In this document: piece by piece, positions 1 to 5,981 of the stretch | Position numbering within the stretch: the first letter of the stretch is position 1 | Layout: every line of letters starts with the position of its first letter | Assembly: GCA_009930355.1 (NCBI GenBank) | Contig: RZYK01000071.1 | Location: 1-9,439, forward strand | Direction: 5' to 3' | DNA length: 9,439 nucleotides | Source: Campylobacterota bacterium | Lineage (GTDB): Bacteria > Campylobacterota > Campylobacteria > Campylobacterales > Sulfurospirillaceae | Position numbers and translations under genes: made by a program | Notes under the pieces: model-generated | The model's database searches: none | What the model was told of the DNA's origin: nothing | Seen by the model: the letters and a program-made list of their open reading frames with translations, nothing else

Positions 1-99
1 CATGTAAGCTTAACGCCTATAATAAGAGAAAATATGCCTTATATAACCTTACTGCCCAAATGGAGTTATAAACTAAACGAAAATGGTTATATGCTGCTG
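1..99. repeat. Left copy of the 99-bp terminal overlap
   Basis: These 99 bases are identical to the last 99 bases of the window. The overlap lies inside the initiator gene, and the frame is preserved across the join. It is therefore best read as one stretch of a circular molecule shown twice, not as a biological repeat. Confidence 0.95.
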
Positions 100-495
100 G
101 ATTATATTTCTATATTGGCAAGGCAGAACGCCGAACAAATAAAGCAGGCAGGATATTTCAATATTGGATTAGAAACAGTAAGGGCTTATATGGGGCTACC
201 AACGCCAGAGGAAGCCGGCGACGATCCTAAAAGGCTTATATTCGAGCCAATAGAAAAAGCAATAACAGAAATAGAAGAAAAGCAAGAAGGCACAGCCTTT
301 AAAATAACTCCGAGCTATGACACAGAATATAAAAATATCCATTCATATTTAGCCGGCTATTTAAAAATAGAATTAGATCAACCCATGCAGGACAGCTTAA
401 CCTTAATAGCAAACAGACAAGAAAAAGAATATAAATTAGAGCAAAATCGCATTGAGAAGGCAAAGCAAAAAGCAGCAGAAAGCACAATAAAATAA
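1..495 (+). CDS. Plasmid replication initiator, C-terminal part (residues 421-584)
   Basis: This is the end of the gene that starts at 8081; joining base 9340 to base 1 keeps the frame and gives one 584-residue protein. The part here carries the second winged-helix half of a Rep_3/RepB-like initiator. It begins around M432, with LLPKWSYKL and YMLLDYISILARQN, followed by YFNIGLETVRAYMGLP and the typical closing pattern LIFEPIEKAITEIEEK. In this family that domain binds iterons. The last ~40 residues are highly charged and probably helical. The ATG at 34 is an internal methionine with no good ribosome binding site, so a separate 153-residue protein is unlikely. The gene stops at 493-495, and a terminator and iterons follow. 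The family call rests on pattern recognition and not on an alignment. Confidence 0.85.
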   Translation, partial: HVSLTPIIRENMPYITLLPKWSYKLNENGYMLLDYISILARQNAEQIKQAGYFNIGLETVRAYMGLPTPEEAGDDPKRLIFEPIEKAITEIEEKQEGTAFKITPSYDTEYKNIHSYLAGYLKIELDQPMQDSLTLIANRQEKEYKLEQNRIEKAKQKAAESTIK

Positions 496-507
496 GGATA
501 AAAAACA

Positions 508-539
508 AGGGCAGCCAGCGACGGTTAGCCCTATTTTTT
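508..539 (+). terminator. Intrinsic terminator after the initiator gene
   Basis: The outer stem AGGGC (508-512) pairs with GCCCT (528-532). An inner GCC/GGT helix is possible, and six T follow at 534-539. It starts 12 bases after the initiator stop codon, so it would end the rep transcript before the iterons. Confidence 0.7.
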
Positions 540-547
540 ACATATTT

Positions 548-610
548 TACCGTCAACGCACTCGGGAATACCGTCAACGCACTCGGGAATACCGTCAACG
601 CACTCGGGAA
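548..610. repeat. Three perfect tandem 21-bp iterons (candidate replication origin)
   Basis: Three identical 21-bp units lie head to tail at 548-568, 569-589 and 590-610, sharing the core CCGTCAACGCACTCGGG. Identical direct repeats of about two helical turns next to an initiator gene are the classic binding array of Rep_3-type proteins. The flank to the right (611-715) is AT-rich, as expected for an unwinding element. The array sits downstream of the rep gene, whereas iterons are more often upstream. A role in copy-number control (handcuffing, incompatibility) is equally possible. Confidence 0.85.
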
Positions 611-748
611 AATTTATTTTTATAAATGGCTGGAAACAGCACCACGCCTAGAGCTATAGTTTTTTTAAAAGTATTTTTTTTGAGATAAGAGATATATCAA
701 TAGATATATCAATGTAGCGCATAACCGCCTTTCTTAAAAAGGGCGGTA
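611..748. other. AT-rich segment beside the iterons with a tandem 12-bp palindromic repeat
   Basis: No gene is visible. The segment holds a hairpin GCTG-GAAA-CAGC (629-640), T-runs at 659-666 and 673-681, and a perfect tandem repeat of AGATATATCAAT (690-701 and 702-713). Each repeat copy contains the palindrome GATATATC. An inverted repeat CCGCC...GGCGG lies at about 725-746. It is a plausible DNA-unwinding element next to the iterons; the 12-bp pair could bind a regulator or the initiator. The function is inferred. Confidence 0.5.
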
Positions 749-757
749 TGCTATAAT
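749..757 (+). promoter_or_regulatory. Extended -10 promoter (TGCTATAAT)
   Basis: The sequence has a perfect -10 hexamer TATAAT (752-757) preceded by TG one base upstream, the extended -10 form that can work without a good -35. No recognisable -35 hexamer lies 16-18 bases upstream. Predicted transcription starts at about 764, into a hairpin-rich noncoding stretch. Confidence 0.55.
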
Positions 758-763
758 GCCTTT

Positions 764-921
764 GAAAAGAAAAGACCGGCAAAGAGTTTTTCTTTACAGG
801 CAATAAGAACCTTAAAGGGTATAAGCAGTAATGACACCCGCCTAAGTTGAACTTAGGGCGAAGGATACAAGACCGATAGTTAGACAAAGAACCTTTTGCG
901 TAAATGCTATACGGATTTTTT
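764..921 (+). ncRNA. Candidate small structured RNA, about 155 nt, unrecognised family
   Basis: No convincing reading frame exists here, but several hairpins can be drawn. One is AAAGA...TCTTT near 781-795. A strong stem lies at 839-860: CGCCTAAGT pairs across a TGA loop with ACTTAGGGCG, with one bulged G. A last stem, CCGATAG (873-879) with CTATACGG (907-914, one bulged A), encloses a smaller CAAAG/TTTTG hairpin and is followed by T916-T921, which looks like an intrinsic terminator. With the extended -10 box at 749-757 this makes a self-contained transcription unit beside the iterons. It could be a replication-control or regulatory RNA, or the first part of a leader for the primase operon. 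I do not recognise a known RNA class. Confidence 0.4.
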
Positions 922-1103
922 GGAAAGCAGGGCTGTCTGTCCTTTCAATATAAACATATATCCCCCTTAAAAAGACATATATAAGAGGGTACAAGACCGC
1001 TTAGGTATACCTTCGTTGAATATTTGCCAAATTTTATATAGCCCCTGTGGTATTTGCGTTACAATAGCTATCTTTAAAGGCTTTTAAATAACAAAGAAAG
1101 GAG
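922..1103 (+). other. Noncoding leader-like stretch with hairpins, upstream of the zinc-ribbon gene
   Basis: No gene is visible. CCCCCTTA (962-969) can pair with TAAGAGGG (982-989) with one mismatch, and is followed at once by TACAAGACCG (990-999). The same 10-mer follows the strong hairpin in the candidate RNA upstream (866-875). GGTATACC near 1005 is a palindrome. A weak -10-like TACAAT lies at 1060-1065. AAAGGAG at 1097-1103 is a good Shine-Dalgarno sequence. If the terminator at 873-921 is read through, this would be the 5' leader of the replication operon. Confidence 0.35.
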
Positions 1104-1167
1104 ATGTTGAATTATAAGCAAACATAACTGTTATTGGAAAGAGATAGCAAAAGGCCATTTTAAAGCT

Positions 1168-1320
1168 ATGAATACCTGCCAACTTTGCGGGGCTGAATAT
1201 AACAACGGAAATGTATATGCTTCAAAGTATTGCCCTGTTTGTGCTGACAAAGTGAAGAAGGAAAAGGCGGCGGAAAGGGTAAGGAAGTATAGGGAAAAGC
1301 AAAAGGCTGCAATAAGTTGA
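1168..1320 (+). CDS. Small zinc-ribbon protein, 50 residues (possibly 69 with an ATT start)
   Basis: The peptide reads MNTCQLCGAEYNNG..., with C4/C7 and C22/C25 forming two CxxC knuckles of a zinc ribbon. A strongly basic helical tail (KVKKEKAAERVRKYREKQK) suits nucleic-acid binding. The ATG at 1168 has only a weak ribosome binding site. The strong Shine-Dalgarno AAAGGAG (1097-1103) sits 7 bases before an in-frame ATT at 1111, which would give 69 residues (N-terminus ISKHNCYWKEIAKGHFKAM). So either a rare AUU start is used or an original ATG was lost. It lies upstream of the primase-helicase and probably belongs to the same replication operon. No specific function can be assigned. Confidence 0.6.
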   Translation: MNTCQLCGAEYNNGNVYASKYCPVCADKVKKEKAAERVRKYREKQKAAIS

Positions 1321-1378
1321 CACTATAAAAAGGGTATTTTTCGGCACGATAAAAAGATAATATCAGCACATTTAGCAC

Positions 1379-1442
1379 ACCCTAAAAAGGGTAAACAGTT
1401 ATTACTTTACAGGGAAAGAACTACTACAGAAAACTACAGTTA
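1379..1442 (+). promoter_or_regulatory. Hairpin and 10-bp direct repeats just upstream of the primase-helicase
   Basis: ACCCT (1379-1383) can pair with AGGGT (1388-1392) across an AAAA loop. ACTACAGAAA (1423-1432) and ACTACAGTTA (1433-1442) are 10-bp tandem repeats ending next to the Shine-Dalgarno AGGGG (1443-1446). The repeats resemble AACTAC repeats upstream of the recombinase gene, so a shared operator is possible. No clear promoter hexamers were found here. Confidence 0.35.
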
Positions 1443-1454
1443 GGGGCGTGAACT

Positions 1455-3374
1455 ATGGATAAAAACGAAGCTATTGAGTATGTAAGAAACAATGCAGCAG
1501 ACATATTGCCAAAGGATAAAAGCGGAAAAGGTTATATTTGCCCTATATGCAACAGCGGCAGCGGCAAGAACGGAACAGGCCTAACAACCAAAGACGGACA
1601 GCATTTTACCTGCTGGGCTGGCTGCTATACCAACAGCGACATTATAGACATAATGGGGCAGAAACATAACCTTACAGCCTTTAATGATAAATTAAATAAG
1701 ACCTTTGAGTTATTCAATATAGATGTTACGGATCAGAAAGAATATAGCACTTTTAAGAAAGTTGAAAAGGCATTAAGGATAGAACCATTACCAGAGGAAA
1801 AAGAAGATTATACAGCCTTCTTTTTACAGGCACACAGCAACATTAATAAGACCGACTACCCGCAAACAAGGGGCTTAAGCAAGAAAATTATAGACCGCTT
1901 TAATCTGGGCTATGTTGAAACATGGCAAAGCCCCAAAGCATTGAAAGAAGGCAAGAAGCCGCCGACAAGCCCACGCCTTATAATACCGACCAGCGCACAC
2001 AGCTATTTAGCAAGGGAAACAAGAGAGAAAAGAACAGATTATAGCGTATTGAAAGAAGGCGGCATAGAGCTATTTAATACAGCCGCATTGAACACCGGCA
2101 AGCCTGTATTTATTACAGAGGGTGAAATAGACGCTTTAAGCATTATAGAAGCTGGCGGCGAAGCTTTAGCACTAGGCAGCGTAGCAAACATTAAGAAGCT
2201 GCTAACTTTCCTTACAGGTAAAACACCGGCACACCCGCTTTTAATTGCTATGGATAATGATATAGCTGGACAGAAGGCTGCTGCTGAACTAGCAGAAGGG
2301 CTGGAAAAGCTAGGTATTAAGCATTACAACGCAGGCATAGCAGAAGGATATAAAGACGCAAACGAAGCCCTTATAGCAGACAGGCAGGAATTATGCGAGT
2401 CCATAAAAAGGGCTGAAAATATAGAGAACGCTGAACAAGAAGCCTATAAACAGACAAGCGCAGCAAGTCACCTGCAAGAATTTTTAAATGGTATTAAGGA
2501 TAGCGTAAACACGCCATACATACCCACAGGCTTTACAAAGCTTGACGAAGCATTAGACGGCGGCCTATATGAAGGGCTTTATATCATTGGGGCTATACCT
2601 TCATTGGGTAAAACTACACTAGCATTACAGACAGCTGACCAGATCGCAAAGCAGGGGCAAGATGTTTTAATCTTTTCGCTGGAAATGGCCAGAACTGAAT
2701 TAATGGCAAAGAGTATCAGCCGCCTTACCCTTGAAAGTGTTTTAAGTAATGTTATAGACAACAACGGCAGCATAAGGAACGCTAAAACAGCTAGGGGCAT
2801 AACAACCGGCAGCAGGTATGAAAATTACAGCCCACAAGAAAAGGAACTAATCAAGACAGCTATTACAACTTATAGCGAGTACGCCGGCAACATCTACATA
2901 AGCGAAGGCATAGGCAATATAGGGGTAAAAGAAATAAGGGAAGCAGTAGCAAAGCATATTTTACTTACAGGCAAAACGCCGGTAATCTTAATTGACTATA
3001 TCCAGATCATAATGCAAGGCGACAGCAGAGCGACAGACAAACAGAACATAGACAAGGCTGTAATAGAATTAAAACGCATAAGCAGGGATTATAAAGCGGC
3101 TGTTATTGGTATATCGAGCTTTAACAGAAGCAACTATAAAACAGAAGTCAGCATGGAAGCTTTTAAAGAGAGCGGCGGCATTGAGTATTCAAGTGATGTA
3201 TTAATAGGCTTGCAACTTAAAGGGGCAGGGGGCAAGGATTTTGACGCAAACGCAGCCAAGGATAAAAACCCCAGAGAGATAGAACTAGTAGTATTAAAAA
3301 ATAGAAATGGGGCGACAGGTAAGAAATTAGAGTATGAATATTACCCTTTATTCAACTATTTTAGGGAAGTATAG
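1455..3374 (+). CDS. Bifunctional primase-helicase (zinc finger, TOPRIM, DnaB-type RecA domain)
   Basis: This 639-residue protein should synthesise RNA primers and unwind DNA at the plasmid fork, in the manner of phage T7 gp4 or Twinkle. The N-terminus holds a zinc finger with C29, C32, C53 and C57. The TOPRIM domain covers about 214-310, with the catalytic glutamate E222 in FITEGEIDALS and D267/D269 in AMDNDIAG. The helicase part covers about 350-639: Walker A GAIPSLGKTT (379-388), the SLE motif near 408, Walker B ILIDYIQ (D514), SSFNR (554-558) where many DnaB proteins have S/Q-x-NR, and the arginine-finger motif KNRNGATG (615-622). The start has an AGGGG ribosome binding site. The next gene follows after 9 bases. 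The protein is complete, with no missing core residue seen except the Ser in the motif 3 position. Confidence 0.93.
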   Translation: MDKNEAIEYVRNNAADILPKDKSGKGYICPICNSGSGKNGTGLTTKDGQHFTCWAGCYTNSDIIDIMGQKHNLTAFNDKLNKTFELFNIDVTDQKEYSTFKKVEKALRIEPLPEEKEDYTAFFLQAHSNINKTDYPQTRGLSKKIIDRFNLGYVETWQSPKALKEGKKPPTSPRLIIPTSAHSYLARETREKRTDYSVLKEGGIELFNTAALNTGKPVFITEGEIDALSIIEAGGEALALGSVANIKKLLTFLTGKTPAHPLLIAMDNDIAGQKAAAELAEGLEKLGIKHYNAGIAEGYKDANEALIADRQELCESIKRAENIENAEQEAYKQTSAASHLQEFLNGIKDSVNTPYIPTGFTKLDEALDGGLYEGLYIIGAIPSLGKTTLALQTADQIAKQGQDVLIFSLEMARTELMAKSISRLTLESVLSNVIDNNGSIRNAKTARGITTGSRYENYSPQEKELIKTAITTYSEYAGNIYISEGIGNIGVKEIREAVAKHILLTGKTPVILIDYIQIIMQGDSRATDKQNIDKAVIELKRISRDYKAAVIGISSFNRSNYKTEVSMEAFKESGGIEYSSDVLIGLQLKGAGGKDFDANAAKDKNPREIELVVLKNRNGATGKKLEYEYYPLFNYFREV

Positions 3375-3383
3375 GGGGTAAGC

Positions 3384-3941
3384 ATGGAATTAGACTTTTC
3401 TGTATTGGATAACATTAAAAGTGACGCTTTAAATTGCCCTGCAAGCATAGGCAAGAATGAAATGCGAACAAGTATAAGTGAAAAAGCACAAAGTCAGCCA
3501 CAGAGCAAATATGAAGGCGAGAAGGGTATATCTTTTAATAAGCTTGAACAGATAAGGCAGGATAATAAAAAGCAAGCTGAAATATATCAAAAAGAGCAGG
3601 AAAACATTAAAAAAGCGGGCGACATGATACCAGAAATAACAAAAGGGATATTGGCAGCAGATAATCCATTAGTACTTTTATTAAAGGCCATTGAGTGCAT
3701 AGGAATAATGACCGGCAATAATGCTTTTTATAGCCAAAGCCTAAACGATATTAAAACAGTTTACGGAATAGGGCTGCATGATCCGCAAGCAATAGAAATA
3801 GAACTACAGGAAACAGACAGCCGGCTTGCTAAACTATGGGCGGCAATTAACGAAGCAACACCAGAGGAACAAAAGAACCTAGAGCGGGCAATAAAAGCGC
3901 ATGAGCAGAAAATAGAATACTTGAAAAGGCTGGCAGGATAA
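3384..3941 (+). CDS. Conserved-looking protein of unknown function, 185 residues, partner of the primase-helicase
   Basis: I do not recognise a named family. The N-terminal third is polar and low in complexity, and probably disordered. Residues about 50-80 (KLEQIRQDNKKQAEIYQKEQ) look like a coiled coil. A more ordered core follows (about 84-135), with NPLVLLLKAIECIGIMTG and NAFYSQSLNDIKTVYGIGL. The C-terminus (about 136-183) is a second amphipathic charged helix pair. There is no signal peptide or convincing membrane helix. GGGGG overlaps the end of the upstream stop region 9 bases before the ATG, so it is translated in one operon with the primase-helicase. Tight coupling suggests a replication accessory role, such as helicase loading, but this is inference. 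A terminator follows 7 bases after the stop. Confidence 0.8.
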   Translation: MELDFSVLDNIKSDALNCPASIGKNEMRTSISEKAQSQPQSKYEGEKGISFNKLEQIRQDNKKQAEIYQKEQENIKKAGDMIPEITKGILAADNPLVLLLKAIECIGIMTGNNAFYSQSLNDIKTVYGIGLHDPQAIEIELQETDSRLAKLWAAINEATPEEQKNLERAIKAHEQKIEYLKRLAG

Positions 3942-3947
3942 AAGAAG

Positions 3948-3973
3948 GCGGGGCATAAAAGCCCTGCTTTTTT
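3948..3973 (+). terminator. Strong intrinsic terminator of the replication operon
   Basis: GCGGGGC (3948-3954) pairs with GCCCTGC (3961-3967), seven pairs including one G-T, across an ATAAAA loop, followed directly by six T. It closes the transcript of the primase-helicase and its partner. Confidence 0.9.
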
Positions 3974-4500
3974 GTTGTTCAATAGGTAAGGTGTAGATAA
4001 GGTTAAAAGGAAAAATGATGTTGAAAATTGTTGAATTAAAAACCTAATAAAACCTAACTTTTGCAAGAACTGAAAAACGCCGCCAGCCCCAATATATAAA
4101 GGTTTACGCTGCCTTGTATGATATATACCCATAGTAAGCGCATAAAAGCCCCACAAGCAAGGTATAGACAAGGTATAGGGAAAATATACGCCGTTCCGCA
4201 CAAACAGCCTTTAATGACATTCTGCTGCCTTGATACCTATATTTTATAGGCTTTAAGAGGTTGACATTTATTGACATTTAGAACTTGAAAAAACCTGTAA
4301 TCAGAACTACATAAAACTACAACTAGTAGGGAAAAGTAGGGAAAACTAGTGTTAGTAAAAGTTAGTATCAGAAATAAAAATTTGCTGGCCGTACCTAGTA
4401 AGAAAAAAGAAAGCTGTTAGATTAAAACTAGGGGGCGGGGTAGCAGTTAAGCCCTTCGGGCATACATATAAAACAATGTATCGGTATATGAAAATAAGTG
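3974..4500. other. Noncoding region rich in short direct repeats spaced 10-11 bp
   Basis: No credible gene is present. Many adjacent pairs of related words occur one helical turn apart: TGTTGAAAAT/TGTTGAATTA (4019-4038), AAAACCTAAT/AAAACCTAAC (4039-4058), CAAGGTATAGA/CAAGGTATAGG (4158-4179), TTGACATTTA twice (4261-4280), AACTACATAA/AACTACAACT (4305-4324), GTAGGGAAAA twice (4326-4345) and GTTAGTAAAA/GTTAGTATCA (4351-4370). GCTGCCTTG recurs at 4108 and 4224. A hairpin CCTATA-TTT-TATAGG lies at 4236-4250. The region precedes the recombinase promoter. It may bind the recombinase, the excisionase-like protein, the initiator or a regulator; none of this can be decided from sequence alone. Confidence 0.6.
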
Positions 4501-4529
4501 TTGACATAGTGAAAACAGGGTGATATAAT
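4501..4529 (+). promoter_or_regulatory. Consensus sigma-70 promoter of the recombinase gene
   Basis: TTGACA (4501-4506), a 17-bp spacer and TATAAT (4524-4529) match the vegetative consensus at all twelve positions. Transcription should start near 4536, about 60 bases before the recombinase ATG. The untranslated leader contains AT/ATAC-type repeats, including AGATATATACAT followed by AGATATACACAC (4542-4565). Confidence 0.92.
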
Positions 4530-4598
4530 GCAACTATAGAAAGATATATACATAGATATACACACATACATATACACACAAAGAAAGGGGCTTTAATC

Positions 4599-5537
4599 AT
4601 GGGAGAACTGACCAGAACAAGCGGCGGCGCATTGGTAATGCAGCAGGCCATTACAGAGGATTTATATCAAAGCTTTATTAACTTTATAGACGCAAAGCCC
4701 AAAACAATAGAAACATATACCAGAGCATTGAAACAGTTTATAGCTTACCTTTACAGGAACAATATCAACCAGCCGCAAAGGGCTGATGTTATAGCCTTTA
4801 GGGAAGAATTGAAAGCAACAGGACACAAGCCCAGCACTATTCAGAACTACATAACAACAATACGCTTATTCTTTCAATGGACAGAGCAAGAACATCTTTA
4901 CGCTAACATAGCCAGCAAGATAAAAGGGGCAAAGATAGATCAAGGCCACAAGAAAGATTATTTGACAGGGCAACAGGTTAAGACCTTGATTAATGACATT
5001 GACCGCACAACGGAACAGGGGCAAAGGGATTATGCTATTCTTTCCCTTATGATAACAACCGGCTTAAGAACTATAGAGGTAATAAGGGCTGATGTTGGCG
5101 ACTTAAGGGTATTAGGTAGTGACACAGTATTATATATTCAAGGCAAGGGGCATGACGAAAAGACCGACTTTGTAAAAGTCAGCGAGCCCGTAGAAAAGGC
5201 TATTAGGGAATATTTAAAGACCAGAAGTATAAACGATCAGCAGCCATTATTTGCAAGCGAAGCCAACAGGAACAAGGGCGGGCGCATGACCACCAGAAGC
5301 ATAAGCAGAATAGTAAAAGACAATTTAATAAATGCTGGTTTTAATAGCGACAGGCTGACCGCTCACAGTTTAAGACATACAGCTGCAACACTTAACCTTT
5401 TAAATGGCGGCAATATAGAAGAAACACAGCAGCTTTTAAGACATACAAGCATTAATACAACCATGATATATTCACACCATTTAGACCGCATGAAGAACAA
5501 CAGCGAGGACAGAGTAACAAAGGCTATTTTCGGCTGA
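4599..5537 (+). CDS. Tyrosine recombinase (XerC/XerD-like integrase), 312 residues
   Basis: It cuts and rejoins DNA through a covalent phosphotyrosine. Residues about 18-105 form the SAM-like core-binding domain (SFINFIDAKPKTIETYTRAL...), and about 117-312 the catalytic domain. All active-site residues are visible: R157 (TTGLRTIE), K183 (QGKGHDEKTD), H256 and R259 (HSLRH), H282 (LLRHTSINTT) and nucleophile Y291 (MIYSHH). There is no N-terminal arm-binding AP2 domain, so it resembles the simple Xer type used for plasmid dimer resolution or integration. AAAGAAAGGGG at about 4580-4590 supports the ATG at 4599; an alternative in-frame ATG lies at 4638, near the start of the SAM domain. It is driven by the consensus promoter at 4501-4529. 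A candidate core site is the inverted repeat at 7772-7801. Confidence 0.95.
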   Translation: MGELTRTSGGALVMQQAITEDLYQSFINFIDAKPKTIETYTRALKQFIAYLYRNNINQPQRADVIAFREELKATGHKPSTIQNYITTIRLFFQWTEQEHLYANIASKIKGAKIDQGHKKDYLTGQQVKTLINDIDRTTEQGQRDYAILSLMITTGLRTIEVIRADVGDLRVLGSDTVLYIQGKGHDEKTDFVKVSEPVEKAIREYLKTRSINDQQPLFASEANRNKGGRMTTRSISRIVKDNLINAGFNSDRLTAHSLRHTAATLNLLNGGNIEETQQLLRHTSINTTMIYSHHLDRMKNNSEDRVTKAIFG

Positions 5538-5600
5538 TACACACAGCAACATACATATAGATACATACACATAGGCACAACGGCGGCAACGCCTAGAGCA
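5538..5600. repeat. AT/ATAC-type simple repeats after the recombinase gene
   Basis: The sequence just after the stop contains ATACACACA, ATACATATAG and ATACATACAC in a 10-bp rhythm. The same style of repeat lies just before the gene (4541-4580) and upstream of the initiator (7808-7915). No terminator is visible, so the next gene may be cotranscribed with the recombinase. Confidence 0.5.
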
Positions 5601-5623
5601 ACAAATATAAAGGGGGAATGGTT

Positions 5624-5974
5624 ATGCCAGACAGTACAAAGCACAATATACCTTTAAGGGTAAGAAATCTAATTAGGAAGGCCGGCACAAGAAAGACGAA
5701 GGAAATTGCAGACTACTTGCAGATAAGTATTAGAGTAGCAGACCTTCCAAGCAGTATTAACAGCTTTAGCGCAACGATTTTGAAGAATAGGTATATTTGC
5801 ATTAGTGACCAGCTAAACGAACCCATAGAGCAGAATAAGGCTATTTGTAAGGGTATAGGGTATTTTCTTATAGGCGGCAACGAGGAAGAATTAGAACACT
5901 TTGAAAATGAACTGTATAGTCAGCTTTTAGATGGCGATCTGCAAAGCGCAGATAATTACCTAAGAATTGGTTAA
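5624..5974 (+). CDS. ImmA/IrrE-like protein lacking the zinc-binding motif, 116 residues
   Basis: The layout resembles small ImmA/IrrE metallopeptidases. A helical start contains TKEIADYLQISIRVADLP, followed by a strand pair SFSATILKNRYICISDQL, then a helix where the family has HExGH, then a final helix ending in a leucine pair. Here the helix reads AICKGIGYFL, so K76-G77-I78-G79-Y80 stand where H-E-x-G-H is expected. The downstream glutamate region (EHFENELYSQLL) also departs from the usual ExEAxxFAxxLL. It is therefore probably not an active protease; it could be a regulatory or decoy relative. The second ATG (5624) is chosen because GGGGG (5612-5616) is 7 bases from it but only 1 base from the ATG at 5618. 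No repressor partner gene of the ImmR type lies beside it. The family link is by eye only. Confidence 0.7.
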   Translation: MPDSTKHNIPLRVRNLIRKAGTRKTKEIADYLQISIRVADLPSSINSFSATILKNRYICISDQLNEPIEQNKAICKGIGYFLIGGNEEELEHFENELYSQLLDGDLQSADNYLRIG

Positions 5975-5981
5975 GCATAGA

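Noticed and set aside
34..495. Independent 153-residue protein starting at ATG 34
   Set aside because: The frame is open across the circular join from ATG 8081. The ATG at 34 has no ribosome site and falls inside the second winged helix.
548..610. CRISPR array
   Set aside because: The three 21-bp units are directly adjacent with no spacers, and there are no cas genes.
644..654. ACGCCTAGAGC repeated at 5589-5599
   Set aside because: An 11-base match between two places is expected by chance several times in a molecule of this size.
654..887. 77-residue reading frame on the - strand over the candidate RNA
   Set aside because: It has no ribosome site and no protein-like pattern; hairpins and a + strand promoter explain the segment better.
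1317..1322. TTGACA as a -35 box for the primase gene
   Set aside because: No -10 hexamer lies 16-18 bases downstream, and it overlaps the zinc-ribbon stop codon.
4015..4047. 10-residue frame MMLKIVELKT after a weak GG
   Set aside because: It is too short, has a poor ribosome site and lies within the repeat region.
3761..4201. 146-residue reading frame on the - strand
   Set aside because: It overlaps the 3' end of the 185-residue gene and the terminator, has no ribosome site and has a composition expected from an antisense shadow.
4352..4651. 99-residue reading frame on the - strand
   Set aside because: It runs through the recombinase promoter and start and is built from translated AT repeats.
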